The position numbers and the translations under genes were made by a program. Below the pieces are notes generated by a model that searched no databases, had not been told where the DNA came from, and saw only the letters and a program-made list of their open reading frames with translations. Shown piece after piece: positions 15,541-22,968 of a stretch of 39,824 nt of DNA. The stretch covers positions 109,854 through 149,677 of the forward strand of contig CALKPY010000005.1 in assembly GCA_937991435.1 (NCBI GenBank), read 5' to 3'. Within the stretch, counting starts at the first letter, position 1. Every line of letters begins with the position of its first letter. Source of the DNA: an uncultured Acidimicrobiales bacterium. Its GTDB lineage: Bacteria > Actinomycetota > Acidimicrobiia > Acidimicrobiales > UBA10347.

Positions 15541-16464
15541 ATGAGTTCTCCAAGCGATAGTCAACAGATCGCGGTCGAGCCCATTTGTTGGCGCACCGAC
15601 GCGCTCGTGGCCGCAGTCGAATCTGCGGGCGCGGCCGTGGTCGACATAGCTGACGCTTCGGCGTTGATCTGGACAGACCAGTCTCAAGCCGAGCTGTTTC
15701 CTTCGATGGTTCATGACGGCATCGACTGGGTTCAGCTGCCATTTGCAGGTATCGGTCCGTTTGTGCCGTGGCTCGACAATCATCGCACGTGGACTTGCGG
15801 CAAAGGCGTTTACGCTCCGCCCGTCGCCGAGGCGGCCCTGGCAATGCTGCTGGCCGGCTTCCGTAATATTGCAAATTATGCGCGTGCCAACACTTGGTCG
15901 GGGCCAGTCGGACAGAACCTGACTGGCGCCAATGTCGTCGTGCTTGGAGCCGGCGGCATAACCAACGAGTTTCTGGCGCTTCTGCAGCCGTTTGATTGTG
16001 CGACGACAGTCGTTCGTCGCACCGCCCGTTTGCACCCGCTGGCGGATCGCACCGCGGCCCTGGAAGACCTTCACACGGTCCTGCCGCAGGCCGATGCAGT
16101 CGTACTCGCCCTAGCCCTCACGCCGCAAACACGCGAGGTCATCGGAGCAGCCGAACTGGCATTGATGAAGCAATCGGCGTGGATTGTGAACGTCGCCCGC
16201 GGCGCCCACATCGACACTGCCGCGTTGGTAGCCGCTCTTGAGAACGACCAGATTGGTGGCGCGGCGCTTGACGTGACCGAACCTGAGCCGCTGCCCGACG
16301 ACCATGCGTTGTGGAAGCTCGACAACTGCCTTATCACCCCGCACGTGGGCAACACGCCTGAGATGGGGCTCGAACTCTTGTCCAACCGGGTCAAAGAAAA
16401 CGTTGCCCGATGGCTGCGTTCCGATGAGTTGCTCGGCCTTGTCGATGTCGACGCTGGCTACTAG
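15541..16464 (+). CDS. D-2-hydroxyacid dehydrogenase, NAD(P)-dependent
   Basis: A 307-residue dehydrogenase. The catalytic triad of the D-isomer-specific family is complete: Arg220 in VNVARGA, Glu247 in DVTEPEPLP and His268 in ITPHVGN. The Rossmann motif reads VVLGAGGITNEF, with Thr141 where the third glycine of GxGxxG is normally found. The substrate could be glyoxylate, hydroxypyruvate or another 2-oxoacid. ATG 15541 is preceded by AAGGAAG (about 15528-15534), so unlike many neighbours it has a normal leader. An upstream in-frame ATG at 15475 would overlap the guaB3 start and is unlikely. It converges on kynA with a 10-bp gap. Confidence 0.88.
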   Translation: MSSPSDSQQIAVEPICWRTDALVAAVESAGAAVVDIADASALIWTDQSQAELFPSMVHDGIDWVQLPFAGIGPFVPWLDNHRTWTCGKGVYAPPVAEAALAMLLAGFRNIANYARANTWSGPVGQNLTGANVVVLGAGGITNEFLALLQPFDCATTVVRRTARLHPLADRTAALEDLHTVLPQADAVVLALALTPQTREVIGAAELALMKQSAWIVNVARGAHIDTAALVAALENDQIGGAALDVTEPEPLPDDHALWKLDNCLITPHVGNTPEMGLELLSNRVKENVARWLRSDELLGLVDVDAGY

Positions 16465-16474
16465 GGCAACTGTC

Positions 16475-17254
16475 TTAGAACAGGGATCGCACCTGCCAAA
16501 GGTCGGGAAAGCACGGCCGGAAAAGGGTCGAGCGGAGATATTCGACCCCAGACGAACCGCCGGTTCCCATGCGCGTACCAATGGTTCGCTGCACCATCAT
16601 GACGTGTCGATAGCGCCACTCTTGGAGCGACTGGTCAAGGTCAACCATGGCCTCGCACAGGCTGCGCAGGCGCACATCGTTCTGGTATGCATCGGCGATC
16701 ACGGCCTGCACTTCGGGCGACGGGCTTAGCGCTGCGGCCGGATCACGTTCGAGTGCCACCTTTGGCATGGCATGACCGTTGCGATTCAAGTATCGGACAA
16801 AGCAGTCCCATAGGGTCGGCGCTTCGATCCGCGCCGCCAGCCGGGCATGGGCTTCGGGGTCATCCGCGAACCAATCAACATCAAAGGTGTCAGTAAGCCC
16901 CAATAGCGCTTCGAGCTCGCGGAACTGCGCCGACTGAAACCCGCTTCCCGAGTCAAGAAACTCTCGGAATGACAGAAACTCGAGCGGCGTCATCGTTTCG
17001 AGAACATCCATCTGGCTGATCATCGTGTGAAAGATGCGACGCACTCGGCGTAGTTGATGTCCGCCGCGAGCCAGCGCATCACCGTTGAGGTGCGCTGCGA
17101 GCCGGTCGAGTTCATGCAGGATCTGCTTGAACCACAGCTCGTACACCTGGTGCACGATGATGAACAAAGTTTCGTCGTGTTCTTCAGGCTCGCTGCGCGG
17201 CTGCTGCAGCTTGAGAAGTTCATCGATTCGCAGGTAGTCGCTGTAGTTCGTCAC
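16475..17254 (-). CDS. kynA: Tryptophan 2,3-dioxygenase
   Basis: A 259-residue haem dioxygenase that opens the indole ring of L-tryptophan to N-formylkynurenine. The family motifs are all present: YLRIDELLKLQ at the start, His35 in IIVHQVYELWFKQ, Arg97 in LSFREFL, SGFQSAQFRELE, haem-ligand His217 in EWRYRHV, and the GTRMGTGGSSGVEYL loop. GTG 17254 is chosen because it gives the normal family N-terminus and stays clear of the divergent methyltransferase, and a TAGTCT box lies 8 nt upstream. The ATG at 17434 would lie deep inside that neighbour. No other kynurenine-pathway gene is in the window. Confidence 0.95.
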   Translation of the reverse strand: MTNYSDYLRIDELLKLQQPRSEPEEHDETLFIIVHQVYELWFKQILHELDRLAAHLNGDALARGGHQLRRVRRIFHTMISQMDVLETMTPLEFLSFREFLDSGSGFQSAQFRELEALLGLTDTFDVDWFADDPEAHARLAARIEAPTLWDCFVRYLNRNGHAMPKVALERDPAAALSPSPEVQAVIADAYQNDVRLRSLCEAMVDLDQSLQEWRYRHVMMVQRTIGTRMGTGGSSGVEYLRSTLFRPCFPDLWQVRSLF

Positions 17255-17262
17255 CAGCTTCG

Positions 17263-17268
17263 AGACTA
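17263..17268 (-). promoter_or_regulatory. Putative -10 box of kynA
   Basis: TAGTCT on the minus strand, 8 nt before the GTG, which implies a leader of one or two bases at most. It shares a 33-bp gap with the divergent promoter at 17276-17281, so any -35 contacts of each promoter fall inside the other gene. Confidence 0.4.
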
Positions 17269-17275
17269 GAGCGCA

Positions 17276-17281
17276 TATCGT
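17276..17281 (+). promoter_or_regulatory. Putative -10 box of the methyltransferase gene (leaderless)
   Basis: TATCGT followed by exactly six bases and the ATG at 17288. No Shine-Dalgarno sequence is present, consistent with a leaderless transcript. Confidence 0.5.
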
Positions 17282-17287
17282 CGGGCC

Positions 17288-18088
17288 ATGACCACATCGC
17301 CTGCCGAACAATTGCTGAGGTCTCAAGCGCAGTTCGGTGCTAACGCAGCAAAGTATGCCGCTTCGACCGTGCACGCCAAGGGCGCCAGTCTGAGTCGAAT
17401 CGTCGAACTCGTGATCGACAATGTGGCGCCGCAAGCGTCATGGCGCGGCCTCGATATCGCGAGCGCCGCCGGGCACACGGCCTTCGCGTTCGCTCCGCAC
17501 GTCGGTTCAATGGTGTCAAGCGACGCCACCCCCGAGATGCTGGCGGTTGCCAAAGCAACCGCCACTGATCGAGGCATTAGCAACATCGAGTTCGAACTCG
17601 CCGACGCCCATGCGCTGCCCTTCGCCGACGCCAGCTTCGATCTGGTGACGTGTCGGATCGCTCCTCATCATTTCTCGGACCCCGCACTGTTCGTGACCGA
17701 GGCTGCTCGGGTATTGAGCCCCCAGGGCGTGTTCGCGCTCGTTGACAACGTTGCCCCGGCTGACCCCGCTGCGGCGAAATGGTGCGACGACTTCGAACGT
17801 CGCCGCGACCTGAGTCACCTTCGATGTCTACCGGTGAGCGAATGGGTCGATCTGATCGAGAATGCCGGTCTGACCGTGTTGGTGTGCGAGACCATGGGCA
17901 AGAGGATGATGTTTGAGCCGTGGGCCGACAACATGTCGGTCGACGAGCAAACACGAAATGAGCTGGTCGCAAACCTCGCTGCTGCACCAGAAGGTGCAGC
18001 ACAATGGCTGCGACCACACGTACCCGCCAAGCGCTCCGAGGCATCGTTCGTGCTGACTGAGGGCCTCTTCGTGGCCCAAGTGCCGTGA
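17288..18088 (+). CDS. Class I SAM-dependent methyltransferase (UbiE-like)
   Basis: A 266-residue soluble protein with a Rossmann-type methyltransferase domain at about 45-165. Motif I reads GLDIASAAGHTA (54-65), so a Gly usual in this motif is replaced by Ala. The acidic residue after strand 2 is in SSDATPEMLAVA, and the LPFADASFDLVTCRIAPHHF segment is characteristic of UbiE/Methyltransf_11 proteins. The substrate is unknown. The stop overlaps the start of the next gene (TGATG), so the binding-protein-like product downstream is probably made with it. It is divergent from kynA. Confidence 0.85.
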   Translation: MTTSPAEQLLRSQAQFGANAAKYAASTVHAKGASLSRIVELVIDNVAPQASWRGLDIASAAGHTAFAFAPHVGSMVSSDATPEMLAVAKATATDRGISNIEFELADAHALPFADASFDLVTCRIAPHHFSDPALFVTEAARVLSPQGVFALVDNVAPADPAAAKWCDDFERRRDLSHLRCLPVSEWVDLIENAGLTVLVCETMGKRMMFEPWADNMSVDEQTRNELVANLAAAPEGAAQWLRPHVPAKRSEASFVLTEGLFVAQVP

Positions 18089-18879
18089 TGCGGCTGCGCT
18101 CCTACATGGCACCTGGCTTCCCCAAGGAGCTCTTTCTGCAGGTCGGCAAGCTCATTGGCGCCGACGTTGAATTCGATGAGCTTCGGTCTGGACCTGAGTT
18201 TGGTGATGATCCGTTCGCACGTGGCGAGATCGATCTGGGTTGGATCTGCTCCACGTCATTCGCCGCTCTTGCGCTGTCCAGCGAACAACCGTCGGTGCAA
18301 CTCGTTGGTGTCGCCTGGGTTCCCACCGACCCCGGTTCGGCGTCTGCTCCGCGCTATTTCGGTGACGTGGTCGTGCGCTCCGGACTGCAGACCACAGACG
18401 GAAGCCCAGTCACCGAGCTGCACCAGCTCGGCGGTCTGTCGATCGCGTGCAACGATCCAATCAGCTTGAGCGGTTACTACTCGTGGCGCGTCGCCGTGTC
18501 TGACTCAGGACACGACCCTGACACGTTCGCTGAAATCCGGTTCACGGGCGGCCACGAACAATCGCTCGAAGCCATCGTTGCCGGCGACGTCGACGCTGCA
18601 GTCATCGACTCGGTGGTTCGATTCTCGCGTGGGCGTTCTGATCCGGCGATCGCATCGTTGTCGGTCATTGATCGACTCGGCCCTTGGCCCGTGCAACCAT
18701 TGGTGGCTCGAGGGTCGATGCCTGCTGAGCAGGTCGCCGAGATTCGGCATTCAATTCTCAGGGCCGACACTTCTTCTGGGTCCGAGCTCGGCGAACAGTT
18801 GAACCGTGCCGGGCTTGATCGATTTGTCGAGGTCTCGCCCGATCACTATGCGCCCGTTGTCCGGGCGCTTGCGGTCTAG
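18088..18879 (+). CDS. PhnD/SsuA-type substrate-binding domain protein without signal peptide
   Basis: About 263 residues with the two-lobe layout of type 2 periplasmic-binding proteins: an early RSYMAPGFPKELF strand, DLGWICSTSFAAL, the GLSIACNDPISLSGYYSW hinge-strand region, GGHEQSLEAIVAGDVDAAVID and a C-terminal helical lobe. It most resembles phosphonate/phosphate (PhnD-like) binding proteins. The N-terminus has no hydrophobic stretch and no lipobox cysteine, so the protein should stay in the cytoplasm. No ABC permease or ATPase lies nearby. ATG 18088 shares a base with the upstream stop; GTG 18085 is the alternative. It may be a ligand sensor or an enzyme built on this fold rather than a transporter part. 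Confidence 0.75.
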   Translation: MRLRSYMAPGFPKELFLQVGKLIGADVEFDELRSGPEFGDDPFARGEIDLGWICSTSFAALALSSEQPSVQLVGVAWVPTDPGSASAPRYFGDVVVRSGLQTTDGSPVTELHQLGGLSIACNDPISLSGYYSWRVAVSDSGHDPDTFAEIRFTGGHEQSLEAIVAGDVDAAVIDSVVRFSRGRSDPAIASLSVIDRLGPWPVQPLVARGSMPAEQVAEIRHSILRADTSSGSELGEQLNRAGLDRFVEVSPDHYAPVVRALAV

Positions 18880-18886
18880 CAATACG

Positions 18887-20185
18887 TCAACGGGTCAGGT
18901 CCAGCGAAAAGTTCGACAGCAACTCGGGCCCCGCGTCGGTCACGAGATATTGGTCTTCGAGTTTGATGCCCTCGCCCCCCGAGCGCGGGCCGATGTAGCT
19001 CTCGACGGTGAAACACATGCCTGCTTCGACGACGCCGTCGTACCCCGAGGTTTCCCACGCTGCAGGGAAGTAGATGTTCGGATACTCATCGCATTGGCCG
19101 ACGCCGTGGAACAAACAGGAATAGTGGCGGAAATCATCGGGCGAGGGGAACCACGCCTGATGAGCGAGCTCGCGAAAGGTGCGCCCCACGGTCAACAACT
19201 CGGCATTGCGTGTCAGCTGTTCGACAGCCATATCGAGCAACTGGGCCTGGTGTTTGGTGGGTGCGACATCACCAACGACCCAGCTTCGACTGATGTCGGT
19301 CATCATTCCGTAGGGCCCCACAAGGTCGGTGTCATAGGCCAGCATTTCGCCGGCCCCAATTTTGCGCGAGCTTGCTTCCTGCATCCACGGGTTGGTGCGA
19401 GGACCCGAAGCAAGGATCTGGGTCTCGATCCACTCGCCGCCACGTCGAATGTTCCCGGCGTGCAACAGGGCCCAAACATCGCGCTCGGTCATACCCGGCT
19501 CCAACGCGTTGAGCATCTCCGCCATCGTTGCCTCGCACGAGTGGACCGAACATCGCATCGCTCGAATTTCGTCGGGTCCTTTGATGCGTCGGGCCAACTC
19601 CAGAACCCGCTGACCGTCGCCGACGGTAAACCCGGCGGACTCAAGGTTTCGGTAACACTCGTATGGAGCTGCGTCGATGGCAACCTTCGCTCCTGGGCCG
19701 TGACGCTCCACTATTAGCGATGACAGTTCGTCGGCCCATCGTTGAGCTGCGTCGAAGCGCCGGTCGCCTGCCGAAAAATAGTTCAACCCAATCGCGGGCC
19801 GAACCTCAGCGATCACGTCACTGTGACCCGACAGAAATTCGCAACCGACATAGTCCCAGACCACGATGTGTCCATCGGTTCCGATCCAGGCGTATCGGGT
19901 CGCATTGTGCATAACCCACAGCTGCATATTGGTGGTGTCGGTTACATACCGAATGTTCATTGGGTCCAGCAGGATTGCCCCGTCGTACCCGCCCGACTGC
20001 AACTGTTCAATCGTGCGAGCCACTCGATACTCGCGCATCGACGCAACGTCGGGCAGCTCGAGTCCTGCCGTTGTCCAGGCTGCGACCTGTTCGTCACCGG
20101 GACCAAGCGTGAGATGATGTCCATCGGTTGCGGCCAGCACATTTTCACGTGAGCGGTCACGCAGCGATTTGACGACGCGATTCAT
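18887..20185 (-). CDS. dddP: DddP-like dimethylsulfoniopropionate (DMSP) lyase, M24 peptidase family
   Basis: A 432-residue protein of the M24 (creatinase/Xaa-Pro peptidase) fold that matches DddP far better than true peptidases. DddP cleaves DMSP to dimethyl sulfide and acrylate. Visible DddP-like segments are MNIRYVTDTTNMQLW, RIKGPDEIRAMRC, GGEWIETQILASGPRTNPW and HGVGQCDEYP. The metal-binding set appears complete: Asp285, Asp287 (the DTD that departs from the peptidase pattern), Asp297, His360, Glu395 and Glu410. The proposed catalytic Asp366 lies six residues after His360. From memory these correspond to D295/D297/D307/H371/E406/E421 and D377 of the Ruegeria enzyme, offset by a constant 10-11. 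No signal peptide, so cytoplasmic. A GGGGGTG ribosome site precedes the ATG. An M24 peptidase of unknown substrate remains possible. Confidence 0.8.
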   Translation of the reverse strand: MNRVVKSLRDRSRENVLAATDGHHLTLGPGDEQVAAWTTAGLELPDVASMREYRVARTIEQLQSGGYDGAILLDPMNIRYVTDTTNMQLWVMHNATRYAWIGTDGHIVVWDYVGCEFLSGHSDVIAEVRPAIGLNYFSAGDRRFDAAQRWADELSSLIVERHGPGAKVAIDAAPYECYRNLESAGFTVGDGQRVLELARRIKGPDEIRAMRCSVHSCEATMAEMLNALEPGMTERDVWALLHAGNIRRGGEWIETQILASGPRTNPWMQEASSRKIGAGEMLAYDTDLVGPYGMMTDISRSWVVGDVAPTKHQAQLLDMAVEQLTRNAELLTVGRTFRELAHQAWFPSPDDFRHYSCLFHGVGQCDEYPNIYFPAAWETSGYDGVVEAGMCFTVESYIGPRSGGEGIKLEDQYLVTDAGPELLSNFSLDLTR

Positions 20186-20295
20186 GGCACCCCCAGACGG
20201 TTCATGTCAGACTCCCAGATCGCGAACGTAGACGAACAGCAAGCATCGCGCCGGTGTAGCGGCGCTGTCCGAGATATGTGCGCCGACGGCTTCGC

Positions 20296-20301
20296 TATGG
20301 T
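20296..20301 (+). promoter_or_regulatory. Putative -10 box of the Nudix remnant (leaderless)
   Basis: TATGGT followed by six bases and the ATG at 20308, the same geometry as at intact genes. The promoter of the damaged gene therefore looks preserved. Confidence 0.45.
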
Positions 20302-20307
20302 GCGCTG

Positions 20308-20700
20308 ATGAGCGGATCCGAACTTGGCCGGTGGATCGAACACAGCCACAAGGTGATCTATGAGAGCTCCTGGGTGAGCCTGGAAACTGTCGATATCGAG
20401 ACGCCTTCGGGCCAACGCTTCGATCATCATGTGGTGCGATGCCCCCGGTGGACACCAGAAGCATTGCGCCTTGGCGTTCATTGGCATCCGAGCAACGGCT
20501 TGATCGATCAGACTTTTCACGTGGCCTGGACAGACCATGCGGTCAATACAGGACCGCCAACCGATATCGATGAGGCGACCGAAATTTCATTTCACCCTGT
20601 GGCATCCATCGGCGCAATGATCACCTCAGGTGAAATCACCGACGGACTCAGTCTGACCTCATTGTGCTGGTGGCTTTCGTGCGGACCTGATCGGCACTGA
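20308..20700 (+). pseudogene. Nudix hydrolase gene with the Nudix box deleted
   Basis: A 130-residue open frame. The first 43 residues match the N-terminus of actinobacterial ADP-ribose pyrophosphatase-like Nudix proteins (WVSLETVDIETPSGQRFDHH, then VVRCPR). The rest matches the part that normally follows the Nudix helix (WTPEALRLGVHWHPSNGLID, then QTFHVAW). The roughly 45-60 residues expected between PR and WTP are missing, and with them the entire catalytic GX5EX7REUXEEXGU box. The frame is kept across the junction, so a protein could still be made, but it cannot be a Nudix hydrolase. It is either a recent in-frame deletion, a non-catalytic protein, or an assembly error. Confidence 0.75.
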
Positions 20701-20775
20701 CCGACCGCTAACTTTTTACGTTTCGGGGCCGATAGGTCACGTGTCGACCGGTCCAACTCGGTTCACGCCCACGTC

Positions 20776-22878
20776 ATGTCCAATCCTTCCGATTCCCCGA
20801 ACACCACAGCCCGCGCTGACACACCCATTGATCCGGCAGTCGAGCTGAAGCACATTCGGCACCTGGTAAGCGCCGTCGACGACGTGTTAATCGTGAACGA
20901 CGCAAACGGCGTTATTAAGTGGACCAACGCGCGGGCGTCGGAGCTTCACCGCGAACCTGAGGGCGGCTGGATTGGCACGACCTTGCTGGAACACGTCGCC
21001 GACGACGCCAGCAAGCTTCGATTTATCAACCTCGCTCGGGCTCGAGACAATCCTGACCACAGAGCGGAAGCTCAACTGACCTGCTTTGATCGCAACGGCG
21101 ATTTGATCGAAGTGTGGACCCGCGTTGTGTATGACCCGGGAAGTGATCTCTTCTACTCGATCGAGCGAGATATCACTGAGCGCGACGCGATGGAAAAGGA
21201 TCTCCGAGCTACCCAACAGCGCTACGCGGTTGCGTTCGAGGCATCGCGTGACGGCGTGTGGGAATTCAACCTTGCGGATCAGACGTTCATCGCGAATGAA
21301 CGCAACTATGAGCTGCTGAATCAACCCTTTGAACCAGATCCTGTGTCAGCCGAAAGACTTCGCGAGGTAATTGGAATTTCTGAGTACAGCAAAGTCGAAG
21401 GCGCCATGCGCGAGATCGTCTACACCGGCACTGGAGTCACGCTTGACTTTGAGGTTCACGGTGCGACTGGGGTGCGCACAATCGAAACCTCGGCACTCCC
21501 GATCATCGACGACGACGGCACGATCACCAGCGTGGTCGGTTTCATGACCGACGTCACCGAGGCCATGCAACGATCTGCAGCGCTCGAGTTCGCGGCGAAC
21601 CACGATGCACTTACCGGGCTGAAAAACAGACGGTTTCTCATAAGCGCGTTGAATCGGATGCTTGCCGCCTCGCAGGCCTGCACCCTGCTATCGGTCGATC
21701 TCGACGACTTCAAAATTATCAATGACTCGCTCGGACACGAAGCGGGCGACGAGATGCTCGAGGTGGTTGCTCGCCGACTCGTCGAAATCGCTGGGCAACA
21801 CCACATCGTCGCTCGATTTGGTGGCGACGAATTCGCAATCCTCATGGACACCGACGACCTGGAGTTGGCGCAATCTCTTGGGCATGCGTTGCTCGATGCC
21901 TGGGAACGACCGTTCTATATTGCCAATCACGAGTTATACGGAAGCATGAGCGTGGGCATCGTTGCCGGTCGCGGAACCCACAACGATGCGAACGAACTGC
22001 TTCGCGATGCGGACATCGCCCTCTACGCAGCAAAGGCCAAAGGCAAATCAACCGTCGCCGTATTCAAATCGCCGATGCGCGCCGAGGCCGAGATTGTGCA
22101 CCAAATGCACAACGACATCCGCCGTGCGGTGAGCAACAATGTGTTCGAGTTGTATTACCAACCCATTCTCGACACGGCAACGATGACGATGACATCGTGC
22201 GAAGCGCTGATCCGTTGGAACCGGTCAGGTGTTCCCGTAGCGCCAAGCGAATTCCTGCCGTACATCGAACAGACCGGCCTGATCGCAAAGGTCGGTCGCT
22301 GGGTTATTGACAAGGCATGTGAGCAGCTCGCCCAATGGCGCCGTGACTTTCCGCACATGGCGCATATTTCTGTCGCTGTCAATATCTCACGGGCTCAATT
22401 TGATCGCGGGAATTTATTGAGCGACATACTTCACGCGCTTGTCAAGAACGGGCTTACAGCTGCAGACCTGACTGTCGAAATTACCGAGACTGCTGTCGCT
22501 GGCGCCCCAGAAGACCTATTGACGACCGTGCAGCAACTTCGCAGCGCTGGCATCGCCGTCGCCATGGATGACTTTGGCATTGGGCAGTCGTCGCTCGCCG
22601 ACCTATACGAGCTTCCGTTTGACACGGTCAAGATCGACAAATCGTTCATTTCGCGCATCAGGCCCGACGCTGTAGAACCCGTCATCGACGCCGCTCTGTC
22701 TATTGTCCGAGCCGCCGGAATCAAGTCAGTAGCTGAGGGCGTCGAGACCGCCGCACAACTCGAGTGGTTGGTTGCGCGGGGGTGCACCTTGGTGCAGGGT
22801 TACTACCTCGCTCGGCCTGTGCCGGCTGATCAGCTGCCGGAGCTGGCTGTGTCGCTACAACCGCAAGACCTTCGCTGA
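20776..22878 (+). CDS. PAS-PAS-GGDEF-EAL cyclic-di-GMP protein
   Basis: A 700-residue cytoplasmic signalling protein. Two PAS domains (about 25-138 and 150-265, each ending in the DIT/DVTE motif) precede a diguanylate cyclase domain with intact GGDEF at 349-353 and a phosphodiesterase domain with EAL at 476-478. The EAL domain keeps the catalytic set: VNIS, EITET, MDDFGIGQSSL, KIDKSF and AEGVET. The inhibitory RxxD I-site expected five residues before GGDEF is absent, so product inhibition is unlikely. Both activities look possible, with the PAS domains choosing between them. No membrane helix is present, so the signal should be intracellular (redox, gas or a small ligand). The 75-bp gap upstream has no clear promoter. 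Confidence 0.93.
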   Translation: MSNPSDSPNTTARADTPIDPAVELKHIRHLVSAVDDVLIVNDANGVIKWTNARASELHREPEGGWIGTTLLEHVADDASKLRFINLARARDNPDHRAEAQLTCFDRNGDLIEVWTRVVYDPGSDLFYSIERDITERDAMEKDLRATQQRYAVAFEASRDGVWEFNLADQTFIANERNYELLNQPFEPDPVSAERLREVIGISEYSKVEGAMREIVYTGTGVTLDFEVHGATGVRTIETSALPIIDDDGTITSVVGFMTDVTEAMQRSAALEFAANHDALTGLKNRRFLISALNRMLAASQACTLLSVDLDDFKIINDSLGHEAGDEMLEVVARRLVEIAGQHHIVARFGGDEFAILMDTDDLELAQSLGHALLDAWERPFYIANHELYGSMSVGIVAGRGTHNDANELLRDADIALYAAKAKGKSTVAVFKSPMRAEAEIVHQMHNDIRRAVSNNVFELYYQPILDTATMTMTSCEALIRWNRSGVPVAPSEFLPYIEQTGLIAKVGRWVIDKACEQLAQWRRDFPHMAHISVAVNISRAQFDRGNLLSDILHALVKNGLTAADLTVEITETAVAGAPEDLLTTVQQLRSAGIAVAMDDFGIGQSSLADLYELPFDTVKIDKSFISRIRPDAVEPVIDAALSIVRAAGIKSVAEGVETAAQLEWLVARGCTLVQGYYLARPVPADQLPELAVSLQPQDLR

Positions 22879-22914
22879 CTGGGCTGGGTTTCCCCAGGCC
22901 CGAGCTTTGCGCTA

Positions 22915-22932
22915 GTGACTGTGACTGTGACT
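22915..22932 (+). repeat. GTGACT hexamer, three tandem copies, upstream of lhr
   Basis: Three perfect copies of GTGACT (22915-22932) followed by GT lie in the 90-bp gap before lhr. They sit about 36 bp before the ATG, upstream of a TAAGTT (22948-22953) that could be a -10 box. They may be a regulator site or chance. Confidence 0.7.
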
Positions 22933-22968
22933 GTCGCACCCCTGCGGTAAGTTCGCATCACCGTAGTT

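Noticed and set aside
17255-17434. Longer N-terminus for tryptophan 2,3-dioxygenase from ATG 17434
   Set aside because: The added residues are not family-like and would overlap the divergent methyltransferase coding region.
18085-18087. GTG start for the binding-protein-like gene
   Set aside because: The adjacent ATG at 18088 gives the same protein minus one residue with the common TGATG junction; neither start adds a signal peptide.
18806-19717. A 303-codon plus-strand open frame opposite the DddP-like gene
   Set aside because: The minus-strand frame carries the complete DddP signature; this one is low-similarity shadow sequence.
20735-20749. Imperfect palindrome GGTC-N7-GACC upstream of the GGDEF-EAL gene
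   Set aside because: Only 4-bp arms in a G+C-rich gap; too short to claim an operator.
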